In this document: positions 1 to 8,294 of the stretch, piece after piece
Layout: every line of letters starts with the position of its first letter
Position numbering within the stretch: position 1 is the first letter of the stretch
Assembly: GCF_000382325.1 (NCBI RefSeq)
Contig: NZ_KB908058.1
Span: 248,001-312,000, forward strand
DNA length: 64,000 bases
Direction: 5' to 3'
DNA from: Woodsholea maritima DSM 17123
GTDB taxonomy: Bacteria; Pseudomonadota; Alphaproteobacteria; Caulobacterales; Maricaulaceae
Position numbers and translations under genes: made by a program
Notes under the pieces: model-generated
Database searches by the model: none
Seen by the model: only the letters and a program-made list of their open reading frames with translations
What the model was told of the DNA's origin: nothing

Positions 1-1
1 G

Positions 2-532
2 GCCCTGGTGATCGAGGGGGTGACTTATCATCCCGGCGTCGGGTTGGAGGCCCAGCCGCTGCGCCGTGATGGCGGCCCTGCCCAAGGCGGGGTCCGGGGG
101 CTGATCGACAGTGATGTTATTACCGAAGCCGATATCGGCGCGGGTCTATGGGATGGCGCGCGTTTGCGCTTGATGAGGGTGAATTGGGCGAGCCCGGATC
201 AGCATGTGCAGATCTTTATCGGCGAGCTGGGGGAGATCCGCCACGGCCCGGCCGGCTTTGAGGCGGAGATCCTAGGGCTCAGCCATCGGCTTAATCGCAC
301 GCTGGGCCGGGCGTATGCGCGCACCTGTGATGCCAGCCTGGGCGATGCGCGCTGCGGGGTTGATCTGGGTGATCCCCGCTATGGCGTGCAAAGCTGTGAT
401 AAGCGCTTTGAAACCTGTCAGGCCCGCTTTGCCAATGGGGTGAATTTTCGCGGTATGCCGCATATGCCGGGCAATGATGTTTTACTGCGCGCCGGTGATC
501 AAGACCCCATTCGCGATGGGGGGCGGCGATGA
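2..532 (+). CDS. GTA hub protein, DUF2163/BR0599 family (5' truncated by window edge)
   Basis: The frame is open to the left edge, so this is the C-terminal part of a longer protein; the family is usually close to 290 residues. The visible C-terminal region carries four cysteines (107, 116, 130, 137 counted from the GTG at base 8) and ends with a FANGVNF...PHMPG block typical of phage BR0599-type proteins. In the Rhodobacter capsulatus GTA the equivalent protein is the baseplate hub that binds an iron-sulfur cluster, and these cysteines fit such ligands (inference). The next two genes are the peptidase and megatron in the canonical GTA order, which supports the call. It overlaps the next gene by 4 bases. 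Confidence 0.85.
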   Translation, partial: ALVIEGVTYHPGVGLEAQPLRRDGGPAQGGVRGLIDSDVITEADIGAGLWDGARLRLMRVNWASPDQHVQIFIGELGEIRHGPAGFEAEILGLSHRLNRTLGRAYARTCDASLGDARCGVDLGDPRYGVQSCDKRFETCQARFANGVNFRGMPHMPGNDVLLRAGDQDPIRDGGRR

Positions 533-963
533 GCGAGAGGCTGCGCGCGGTGATCGTGTGCGAGGCGCGCGCCTGGCTGGCAACGCCCTATTGCCATCAG
601 ATGAGTGTGAAGGGTGTGGGCTGTGATTGCCTGGGCCTGGTGCGCGGTGTCTGGCGTCATCTTTATGGCGCAGAGCCTGAGACGCTTGCGCCTTACAGTC
701 CCGACTGGGCGGAGCGCAGTGGACGCGAAACCTTGTTGGGCGCGGCAGAGCGCTGGATGATCCGCGTGCCGCGCGATGAAGCCCAGCCCGGTGATGTGGC
801 GCTCTTTCGCTATGGTGCGGGCTATCCCTTGAAGCATTGCGCGATTTTAAGCGCGTCCGGCCAGATGCTGCACGCCTATAGCCCGGTTGGCGTCGTTGAA
901 AGCGCGCTGATCGCCTGGTGGCGCAGGCGTATGGGCGCGGTGTTTCGCTTTCCTGATTTATAA
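529..963 (+). CDS. GTA NlpC/P60 cell-wall peptidase
   Basis: A 144-residue NlpC/P60-fold cysteine peptidase. The catalytic Cys is probably Cys34 in GCDCLGL, with His103 in the LKHCAIL motif and His115 as a candidate third residue. There is no signal peptide, as expected for a particle component assembled in the cytoplasm. In RcGTA the homologous peptidase sits at the tail tip and is thought to open the peptidoglycan of the recipient cell. The ATG overlaps the stop of the hub gene (ATGA), indicating translational coupling within the tail-tip operon. Confidence 0.88.
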   Translation: MSERLRAVIVCEARAWLATPYCHQMSVKGVGCDCLGLVRGVWRHLYGAEPETLAPYSPDWAERSGRETLLGAAERWMIRVPRDEAQPGDVALFRYGAGYPLKHCAILSASGQMLHAYSPVGVVESALIAWWRRRMGAVFRFPDL

Positions 964-980
964 CGCAAAGGGGCTTTCCC

Positions 981-3900
981 ATGGCGCAAATGGCGTTGAG
1001 CTATGCAATAGATAGCGCGCAAACCCTGGCCTTGAATTATGCCAGTCAGGCGTTAAGCGCGGCGCTGGCCCCGCGTGGGCCGGATGGGCCGCGCTTGTCC
1101 GAACTGGCGATCCAGACTTCCACCGAGGGCCAGTTTATCCCTATTCTCTATGGCCGGATGCGCTTGGCTGGTCAGGTGATCTGGGCCGCGCGTTTTAAAG
1201 AATATGTCACCAAAGCCGACCGCCCGGGCAAGGGCGGCGGCGGGGCCAGGCAATATACCTATTCCCTGTCGTTTGCGGTGGGTCTGTGTGAAGGCGAAAT
1301 CGCCGGGATTGGCCGGATTTGGGCCAATGGTCAGGAACTGGACCAGACAGAGCTTGTCTACCGTGTCCATACCGGTACGCCTGATCAGGCCCCTGATCCT
1401 TTAATTGCGGCCATCGAAGGGGCTGCGCCCGCCTATCGTGATCTGGCCTATGTGGTGTTTGAGGATTTGCCGCTGGATCCCTTTGGCCAGCGCATTCCGA
1501 ACTTAAGCTTTGAAGTCATCGCGCGCACCAAGGCCAGCGAAGAGGTGCCCTTGGAGGATTTAATCGAAGGCGTGTGTCTGATCCCGGCTTCGGGCGAGTT
1601 CAGCTATGCCACCACGCCGGTCCTGCGCGATTTACGGCCTGGTGAAGCGCTCAGTGAAAACCAGCATAGCTCAAGGGGCGTGGACGTGTTGGCCTCGCTA
1701 GATGATCTTGAAGCGCGCCTGCCCAAGTGTCGTTCGGTGGCCTTGGTGGTGGCCTGGTTTGGTACGGATCTACGCTGTGAAGCCTGTCAGCTAAAACCGG
1801 GCATTGAGGTGCGGTTGAAAACCACCCAAGGCGTAGAATGGGGGGTGGCGGGGTTGAACCGTGATAACGCCTATCTCGTCAGCCAGAAAGAGGGCCGTCC
1901 GGCCTATGGCGGCACGCCGAGTGATGACAGTGTCAAGGCTTTGATCGGCGAACTGAAAAGCCGGGGTTTTCAAGTCACTTTCTATCCCTTCATTCTGATG
2001 GATATTCCTGACGGCAATCGCTTGCCCGGATTGAGCGGCGGTGTAGGTCAACCGGCCTTTCCCTGGCGCGGACGGATCGCCAGCGTGGCCACGGATCGCA
2101 CGCGCGCGGTTGCAGACTTTTTTGGCAGTGATCATGATTTCCGCTATCGCCATTTCATCCAGCATTATGCGCGCCTGGTTGCCGAAGCGGGCGGGGTGGA
2201 TACGTTTGTCATCGGCTCGGAAATGGTCGCGCTCAATCAAATCCGCACGACAGCTGGAGATCATCCGGCCGTCACAGCCTTCCAGACTTTGGCCGGTGAT
2301 GTGCGCGCGATTTTAGGATCGACGACAACGCTGACCTATGCGGCCGATTGGACGGAGTATGCGGGCTATAGTCCCGCGCAGGGTGATAAAGCCTTTCACC
2401 TCGATCCTTTGTGGGCGGATCCCAATATCGATTGCGTGGCGCTGGATTGGTATATCCCACTGGCCGATCAGCGCGATAACCATCTTCCAACCTTAGAAGA
2501 CATGCACGCCCATATTGAGGGGGGAGAGGGGTTTGAGTGGTATTATAAAACCTCAGAAGACCGCGAGGCGGGGCTGCGTAGCCCCATTGAAGACGGGGCC
2601 TATGGGGAGGCTTGGATCTGGCGCTATAAAGATCTGCGCTCTTGGTGGAGCCAGCGCCATTTTGAGCGCACCCAGGGCGTGCGGGCCTCAACCCCCACCG
2701 CGTGGCAGCCCCGCTCAAAACCCCTTCGCTTTATGGAAATGGGTTGTCCCGCAATTGATAAGGGGGCCAATCAACCCAATGTCTTCGTCGATCCCAAAAG
2801 TAGCGAAAGCACGCGGCCCTATTTCTCCACCGGGGGGCGTGATGATGCGGTCCAGCGGCGCTATCTCAGCGCCCTGATCAGCTATTGGCGCACGCATAAT
2901 CCGGTGTCGCCGGTCTATGGCGCGCCGATGGTGGATCTGGCCCATAGCCATGTTTGGTGCTGGGATGCGCGGCCCTTTCCAGCTTTCCCCAGCCTCAATG
3001 AGATTTGGTCGGATGGTCCGAACTGGCAGGTGGGCCATTGGCTCAATGGCCGGGTCGGGCAATCGCCTCTGGGGGCTATCGTGCGCGATTTGGCGGCGCG
3101 TGCCGGGCTGGAGAGCCTGGATGTCAGCCAGCTCAACGCCCCCTGTGCGGGCTATATTCTTGATCATCCTCAAAGTGCGCGCCAAGCCCTTGCGGGCCTG
3201 AGCGAGCTTTACGGCTTTCAAATCCTCGACCGCAGTGATGGCCCCATCGCCTTACCCGATCAGCTCAACCCTTCGCGAGCTTTGTCCTATGAGCAGCTTT
3301 CCACCCAGGTCTCAGGCCCGCAGGCGGTGCGCCTGGCCCAAACCGATCGGGTGGAGGAGGTGCGCCTGACCCTGATCGAAGATGGGCCGGATTATCGCCC
3401 GCTCTCCGTTTATGCCCGCGGCGATGAAGCCCGCGTGGAGGGCGTAAAGCGGATGTCGCTCGCGGTCTTGGGCGATGAAGCGCTTGGCAAGGCGTGGTCC
3501 CAAACGGCTTTATCGCGCGCCAAGGGTGGGGAGGCGGGCCTGCGCCTGGCCATTCCCCCCAGCCAAATGGCGTTGGAAGTCGGCGATGATGTCCTGCTGG
3601 AGGGGGCTGCAACGCCGTGGCGTATTCGTAGCGAGGAGGGATTGTTTGAGCGCGCCTTGACCCTGGAAGGTCAAAGCGCTGGGCTGGCTCCGCTTTATGG
3701 CCCGACGCCCGGCGCGCCGCAGCGTCCTGTTATCAAGGCCAAGGCTGAGTTGGTGATCATGGATCTTCCGCCCCATCCTTTGGCGACGATAGAACGCCAA
3801 GGCCCGATTGTGGCGGCCCATGTCCGGCCCTGGCAAGGCGGGGTGGAGCTTTATGTCGGCGCGGATGAGATGAGCGCCGAAGCCCGCCTCAGCCTTAAAC

Positions 3901-4673
3901 ATATCAGTCCCATGGGGGAGGTGATCTCAGGGTTAAATCCTCATCCCGAAGGGCGCTGGGATGAAGGCGCGGTCTTGGACATCACGCTTTATGATGGAGT
4001 TTTACAAAGCCGTCCGCGCGGTGAGGTCCTGGCCGGGGCCAATGGCATGATTATCGAGACCCAAGCCGGGTGGGGCTGGATGGGTTTTGGCGAAGCGGCG
4101 TTGATTGCGCCCGGTCAATGGCGCTTAAGATCTTTGCTGCGTTATGGACCGGCCACGGGGTCGATTGCGCCCCAGGCGCGCTGTGTGATTGTGGGGCCAG
4201 GGCTGGGTGAGCTAGCGCTCGCGGACTTTGAAGTCTTTACGCCCTTAAAAGCCTGGGCAGTGCATCCCGGTAAGGGCCTTCATGATGTCTCAACGCGCCA
4301 GGTGGAGCTGATCTATCACCGTTTGGACCGGGCCCCCTTGGCCCCGGTGCATCTTGGCCTCAGCCAAGTGGGCGATCAGATCCGCGCGCACTGGGTCCGA
4401 CGCGCCCGTTTGAACGCTGAAGACTGGGCCGGGGCAGAAATCGTGCTCGTCGATGGGCCGGAGCGCTATCGTGTGCGGCTGGAAACCCAAACGGGTCAAA
4501 GCCTTTATGTGCGTGAAGTTGACACGACAAGCCTTAGCCTTTCCCTGTCAGAGCTTGATACAGGCGCGCTGGACCAGGCTGACACGCTCGCCCTTGTGGT
4601 GGCGCAAATCAGCGCTATCTATGGGTCAGGACATGAGGCCAGGGCCATCTTCAACTGGCCTTTATCTGCGTAA
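981..4673 (+). CDS. GTA megatron / host-specificity tail protein with TIM-barrel-like domain
   Basis: A 1230-residue protein matching the last large gene of RcGTA-type clusters. The middle (roughly residues 420-720) is the GTA TIM-barrel-like domain, with landmarks such as YAADWTEY and MEMGCPAIDKGANQPN; a phage tail protein domain follows at roughly 780-950, and the C-terminal third is probably receptor-binding. The N-terminal part (residues about 25-200) resembles tail-tip assembly regions. It starts 17 bases after the peptidase stop and closes the visible GTA cluster: the next gene is a J-domain protein with no phage character. No frameshift or internal stop is present, so the gene looks intact and probably functional. 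Confidence 0.88.
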   Translation: MAQMALSYAIDSAQTLALNYASQALSAALAPRGPDGPRLSELAIQTSTEGQFIPILYGRMRLAGQVIWAARFKEYVTKADRPGKGGGGARQYTYSLSFAVGLCEGEIAGIGRIWANGQELDQTELVYRVHTGTPDQAPDPLIAAIEGAAPAYRDLAYVVFEDLPLDPFGQRIPNLSFEVIARTKASEEVPLEDLIEGVCLIPASGEFSYATTPVLRDLRPGEALSENQHSSRGVDVLASLDDLEARLPKCRSVALVVAWFGTDLRCEACQLKPGIEVRLKTTQGVEWGVAGLNRDNAYLVSQKEGRPAYGGTPSDDSVKALIGELKSRGFQVTFYPFILMDIPDGNRLPGLSGGVGQPAFPWRGRIASVATDRTRAVADFFGSDHDFRYRHFIQHYARLVAEAGGVDTFVIGSEMVALNQIRTTAGDHPAVTAFQTLAGDVRAILGSTTTLTYAADWTEYAGYSPAQGDKAFHLDPLWADPNIDCVALDWYIPLADQRDNHLPTLEDMHAHIEGGEGFEWYYKTSEDREAGLRSPIEDGAYGEAWIWRYKDLRSWWSQRHFERTQGVRASTPTAWQPRSKPLRFMEMGCPAIDKGANQPNVFVDPKSSESTRPYFSTGGRDDAVQRRYLSALISYWRTHNPVSPVYGAPMVDLAHSHVWCWDARPFPAFPSLNEIWSDGPNWQVGHWLNGRVGQSPLGAIVRDLAARAGLESLDVSQLNAPCAGYILDHPQSARQALAGLSELYGFQILDRSDGPIALPDQLNPSRALSYEQLSTQVSGPQAVRLAQTDRVEEVRLTLIEDGPDYRPLSVYARGDEARVEGVKRMSLAVLGDEALGKAWSQTALSRAKGGEAGLRLAIPPSQMALEVGDDVLLEGAATPWRIRSEEGLFERALTLEGQSAGLAPLYGPTPGAPQRPVIKAKAELVIMDLPPHPLATIERQGPIVAAHVRPWQGGVELYVGADEMSAEARLSLKHISPMGEVISGLNPHPEGRWDEGAVLDITLYDGVLQSRPRGEVLAGANGMIIETQAGWGWMGFGEAALIAPGQWRLRSLLRYGPATGSIAPQARCVIVGPGLGELALADFEVFTPLKAWAVHPGKGLHDVSTRQVELIYHRLDRAPLAPVHLGLSQVGDQIRAHWVRRARLNAEDWAGAEIVLVDGPERYRVRLETQTGQSLYVREVDTTSLSLSLSELDTGALDQADTLALVVAQISAIYGSGHEARAIFNWPLSA

Positions 4674-4747
4674 AAGTCAGCACAAAGCCGCACCTTTTCG
4701 CTATGAAGCATCGCGCCTTGGCCCAAGGGCTGCTAACAGCGATGGTT

Positions 4748-5680
4748 ATGACTGATCTATATTCGATTCTAGGTGTTCCCCGCACCGCCAGCGCGGCAGA
4801 GATTCGCGCCGCCTATCGCAAGCTCGCTAAAGCGCTGCATCCTGATGCGCGCCCAAATGACAAGGCGGCGGAAGAGCGCTTCAAGCAAGTGACCGCCGCG
4901 TTCAAAATCCTTTCCGATGAGAAAACGCGTGGGCGCTATGATCGCGGCGACATTGATGGGGAGGGGCGAGAGCGTCCGCCTTTCCATTTCCGCTCGCGTC
5001 CCGGCGGTGGGGCCAGTCAGAAAGGCCCTTCAGGGCGGTTTGAAGATCTGGGGGATGTCTTTTCAGATCTCTTTACGGATTTTGGTGCGCAAAATGGCCG
5101 CCGCCAAGGTGCGCATGGCGCGCGCGCGGGGCATGGCTATAGCCCATCCCAAGGCGCGGACATCAAGCGCGCGGTCACGGTCTCCTTTCTGGAGGCCGCG
5201 CACGGTACCAAGCGCCGCGTGAGCGTGGCCGAGGGTAAGGTCTTAGACGTCACCATCCCTGAGGGGGTGGAAGATGGCCGGGTCTTACGCCTGAAGGGCC
5301 AGGGCGAACCGGGTGCGATGGGCGGCCAGCCCGGTGCGCTGCTCTTAGAGATTCGCGTTGAACCCCATGCGGTTTTGAAGCGCGAAGGCGCAGATATTCG
5401 TCTGGATTTACCGGTCGACCTTAAAGAAGCCCTATTCGGCGCTAAAGTGCGCGTACCCACTTTGGATGGTCCGGTGGATGTGCGTGTTCCCGCCGGGGCC
5501 AATTCGGGCACCTTGCTGAGATTGCGGGGAAAAGGGGTCAAATCCGATAAGGGTGAGCGCGGGGATCAAATTATTCGCATTCTTGTGGATATCCCATTGA
5601 ATGATCCTGCGTTAGAGGCTTTTATCGAAAACTGGACCCCGCCGACAGATTATGCGCCGCGTCGGCGTTTTGATGGGTAG
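4748..5680 (+). CDS. DnaJ C-terminal domain protein (CbpA-like co-chaperone)
   Basis: A 310-residue Hsp40 of the type without a zinc finger. Residues 1-67 are a J domain with the diagnostic HPD at 31-33, which stimulates the DnaK ATPase. A Gly/Arg-rich linker follows (about 75-130), then the two beta-sandwich substrate-binding domains of the DnaJ C-terminal family (about 135-300). The four-cysteine-repeat zinc domain of true DnaJ is absent, so CbpA/DjlA-like annotation is preferred over dnaJ. The ATG at 4748 is chosen because the J domain begins there with TDLYSILGV; an upstream in-frame ATG at 4703 would add a 15-residue unrelated tail. It acts in the cytoplasm. Confidence 0.85.
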   Translation: MTDLYSILGVPRTASAAEIRAAYRKLAKALHPDARPNDKAAEERFKQVTAAFKILSDEKTRGRYDRGDIDGEGRERPPFHFRSRPGGGASQKGPSGRFEDLGDVFSDLFTDFGAQNGRRQGAHGARAGHGYSPSQGADIKRAVTVSFLEAAHGTKRRVSVAEGKVLDVTIPEGVEDGRVLRLKGQGEPGAMGGQPGALLLEIRVEPHAVLKREGADIRLDLPVDLKEALFGAKVRVPTLDGPVDVRVPAGANSGTLLRLRGKGVKSDKGERGDQIIRILVDIPLNDPALEAFIENWTPPTDYAPRRRFDG

Positions 5681-5703
5681 CAACAGAAGGCAAGACCGAT
5701 TTC

Positions 5704-6081
5704 ATGAAGGATGCATTCACCAAGGGTTCAGCCCGCGCGTGTAAGGTAAACGCCATGATGCACCCTATGATCCTTGCTGTTGTGCTGGGCATTTGCGCTG
5801 TGGTTATTGCGCCAGGCTCTTATGCTGATGCACAAAAAGGCGGGCAGTTTGACCCGCGCTCACGCTATTCTGCGGACGAAGCCCGCGAAGCGTCCAATCA
5901 GGGCGATATTCTACCTGCGCGTGAGATCGTTCGCATTGTGCGTCAACGCTATCCCAATGCTCAGGTGCTGCGCTCTGATTTGGTGCGTAACAATCCGCCC
6001 TTTTACAATCTGGTCATTCTGACCCAAGATGGTGAACGGTTACAGGTGCGCATTGATGCGCGCACCGGTCGCTGGATGTAG
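5704..6081 (+). CDS. PepSY-domain periplasmic protein upstream of PhoPQ-like pair
   Basis: A 125-residue exported protein. Hydrophobic residues about 20-38 followed by a SYADA cleavage-like site indicate a signal peptide. The C-terminal half (about residues 60-125, ILPAREIVRIVRQRYP through RLQVRIDARTGRWM) has the PepSY pattern of a helix and a beta-hairpin ending in D-x-x-T-G. An alternative ATG at 5755 (MMHPMILAV) gives a tighter signal peptide and may be the real start. PepSY proteins are commonly encoded beside response regulator/histidine kinase genes, as here (52 bases upstream of the regulator), and may modulate the sensor (inference). No enzymatic residues are visible. Confidence 0.75.
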   Translation: MKDAFTKGSARACKVNAMMHPMILAVVLGICAVVIAPGSYADAQKGGQFDPRSRYSADEAREASNQGDILPAREIVRIVRQRYPNAQVLRSDLVRNNPPFYNLVILTQDGERLQVRIDARTGRWM

Positions 6082-6132
6082 CGTTACCGACGCTGCCTTC
6101 TTCTTCTATCCCTAAACGAAAGACGCCTTGCC

Positions 6133-6810
6133 ATGCGTGCGCTTATTGTTGAAGACGATCCTGATCTTAATCGCCAATTGGTCGATACGCTGACCCATAC
6201 AGGCTATGCCGTGGATAGTGCCATGGATGGCGAAGAGGGGCATTTTCTGGGCGATACCGAGCCTTATGATGTGGTGGTTCTGGACCTGGGCCTTCCCAAA
6301 ATGGATGGCGTTTCGGTGTTGGAGCGCTGGCGCGAAGATGGGCGCTTATTCCCCGTTTTGATCCTGACTGCACGTGATCGCTGGTCGGAAAAGGTCGCAG
6401 GCTTTGATGCCGGGGCCGATGATTATCTGACCAAGCCCTTCCATCCTGAAGAATTACTCGCGCGCCTTCGCGCTTTGACCCGGCGTGCGGCCGGACATGC
6501 CAGCTCGACACTCGATTGTGGTACATTGAGTGTGGATACGCGCGGCTCGCGGGTTTTTGTTGACGATAAGCTGATCAAGCTCACCAGCCATGAGTTTCGG
6601 ATCATCAGCTATATGGTCCACCATCAAGATCGGGTTATCTCGCGCTCGGAATTGGTAGAGCATATCTATGATCAAGATTTTGATCGCGATTCCAATACGA
6701 TTGAGGTGTTTGTCGGGCGCTTGCGCAAGAAAATCGGGCCGGAGCGGATCGAGACCGTGCGCGGGCTTGGCTATCGCTTGATTGATCCGCAAGAAGAAGG
6801 CACCGCCTAA
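6133..6810 (+). CDS. OmpR/PhoP-family response regulator
   Basis: A 225-residue two-domain regulator. The receiver has the acidic pair Asp8/Asp9, phospho-acceptor Asp51 in VVLDLGLPKMDG, and the conserved Lys in the DDYLTKPF motif near residue 103. The C-terminal winged helix (about 125-222) contains the ISRSELVEHIYD and SNTIEVFVGRLRKKIG signatures of the OmpR class. The cognate sensor is the next gene, 33 bases downstream. The kinase has an H box of the PhoQ kind and a PepSY gene lies upstream, so a PhoPQ-type envelope or cation-sensing system is the best guess. DNA targets cannot be inferred here. Confidence 0.9.
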   Translation: MRALIVEDDPDLNRQLVDTLTHTGYAVDSAMDGEEGHFLGDTEPYDVVVLDLGLPKMDGVSVLERWREDGRLFPVLILTARDRWSEKVAGFDAGADDYLTKPFHPEELLARLRALTRRAAGHASSTLDCGTLSVDTRGSRVFVDDKLIKLTSHEFRIISYMVHHQDRVISRSELVEHIYDQDFDRDSNTIEVFVGRLRKKIGPERIETVRGLGYRLIDPQEEGTA

Positions 6811-6843
6811 GTCGTGCGTGATCAGGCCGGAGAGACGAGCTTG

Positions 6844-8262
6844 ATGGAGGCAGAGCGCTTAATCCTACGCGGCTCCTTGGTGCGCCGCCTGGTGGTGTCT
6901 GCGGCGGGGTGGGCCTTGGGCCTTCTCTTGATCGGGGCCTTTGCCCTGACGGTGCTCTATCGCGAAACGGTCTATGCAGAGCTGGATGATCGGCTCAATG
7001 GTATTTCAGATGCCTTGGTGGCCGGTGTTGAGCTTGATCCGGTGGGCGAGGTGCGCCTGTCGCGTTCTCCCATAGATCCACGCTATGATCAGCTGTTTTC
7101 CGGGCGCTATTGGCAGGTCTCAGACCCTACCCCGCCGGGAGCCGCGACGCCTTCCTTGGTGCGCTCGGCCTCGCTTTGGGATGAAATCCTAACCTTGCCG
7201 GCTTCGGTTGAAGCCGGTGCGCTCGCCAATACAGGGCCGACTTTGGGCGGCAATGGTGTTGGCCCGGATGGGGAGCCGCTGCGGTTGCGCGTGCGCGCGG
7301 TACGCCTTCCCAATCGCGACGATGCGGTGATTATCACCGTCGCCGAGGATCGCCGTAAAGCGGATCGCCAGGTGAGGAATTTCGCCCTGACATCCGCTCT
7401 GTTACTGGGGGTCGTGGCCGCAGTGCTGGCCGCCGGGATCATCTTTCAGGTGCGCGTCGGTCTGGCTCCGGTGTTTCGTATGCGCCGCGATGTCGCCAAG
7501 ATCCGTGATGGTCAGGCCGAGCGCATTGAGGGCGATTACCCCAGTGAGCTTTATCCGCTGGCGGGGGAGTTGAACGCCCTGCTCGATCATTCCAAAGAGG
7601 TTGTGGAGCGTGCACGCACGCATGTCGGCAATCTCGCTCATGCGTTGAAAACACCACTGAGCGTTTTGGCCAATGAAGCGCATATGAATGAAGGCGCGCT
7701 GGCCGAGCTGGTGGGGCGACAGACCCGCGCCATGCGCGATCAGGTCGATCACCATTTGCGCCGCGCGCGCGCCGCGGCCAATGCTCGCGCGATTGGAGCG
7801 AGCACCCCCGTTCATGATGTGCTGGATGGGTTGGGCCGGACGTTACAGCGTATCCATGCCCGCAATGACATCAAGATTGAGTGGAAAAGCGAAGGCGAGC
7901 TATTTTTCCGGGGTGAGCGTCAGGATCTTGAAGACTTGTTGGGCAATCTGATGGACAATGCCTGTAAATGGTCGCGCGGCCATGTTCGCGTCTTGGCCAA
8001 GTCTTCTGAGGATGCTCAATTGTCTATCACGGTTGAAGATAATGGACCTGGCCTCAGCGATGAAGAATGCAAAGCGGTACTCGCCAGAGGGGTGCGACTG
8101 GACGAGCAATCGCCTGGATCGGGATTGGGCTTGGCCATTGTGACGGATCTTGCCAAGGTCTATGGTGGAAGTCTCACCTTGTGCCGGTCCGATTTGGGAG
8201 GGTTACGCGCTTGTCTAGCCTTACCCCTTATTAAATCAGGACCCCTTGAAACGTCGCGTTAA
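6844..8262 (+). CDS. PhoQ-like sensor histidine kinase
   Basis: A 472-residue inner-membrane sensor kinase. The ATG at 6844 is preferred because GGAGAG lies 9 bases upstream; a GTG at 6814 is also in frame. Two membrane segments (about 15-38 and 183-205) enclose a periplasmic sensor of about 140 residues, followed by HAMP, a dimerisation domain with phospho-acceptor His266 in the LAHALKTPLSVL motif, and an ATPase domain with N (DLLGNLMDNACKW), G1 (DNGPGL) and G2 (GSGLGLAI) boxes. The LAHALKTPL form of the H box is the one found in PhoQ-type kinases. It is transcribed with the preceding regulator. Confidence 0.9.
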   Translation: MEAERLILRGSLVRRLVVSAAGWALGLLLIGAFALTVLYRETVYAELDDRLNGISDALVAGVELDPVGEVRLSRSPIDPRYDQLFSGRYWQVSDPTPPGAATPSLVRSASLWDEILTLPASVEAGALANTGPTLGGNGVGPDGEPLRLRVRAVRLPNRDDAVIITVAEDRRKADRQVRNFALTSALLLGVVAAVLAAGIIFQVRVGLAPVFRMRRDVAKIRDGQAERIEGDYPSELYPLAGELNALLDHSKEVVERARTHVGNLAHALKTPLSVLANEAHMNEGALAELVGRQTRAMRDQVDHHLRRARAAANARAIGASTPVHDVLDGLGRTLQRIHARNDIKIEWKSEGELFFRGERQDLEDLLGNLMDNACKWSRGHVRVLAKSSEDAQLSITVEDNGPGLSDEECKAVLARGVRLDEQSPGSGLGLAIVTDLAKVYGGSLTLCRSDLGGLRACLALPLIKSGPLETSR

Positions 8263-8294
8263 CTTTGATGAGGTCATAATAAAGCACGCGTTGG

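Noticed and set aside
1791-3902. Several antisense frames of 148-168 codons within the GTA megatron
   Set aside because: They overlap each other and a clear family member; no start signals or domains.
4703-4747. Longer N-terminus of the J-domain protein
   Set aside because: The 15 extra residues are unrelated to the family and the conserved domain starts at the second methionine after them.
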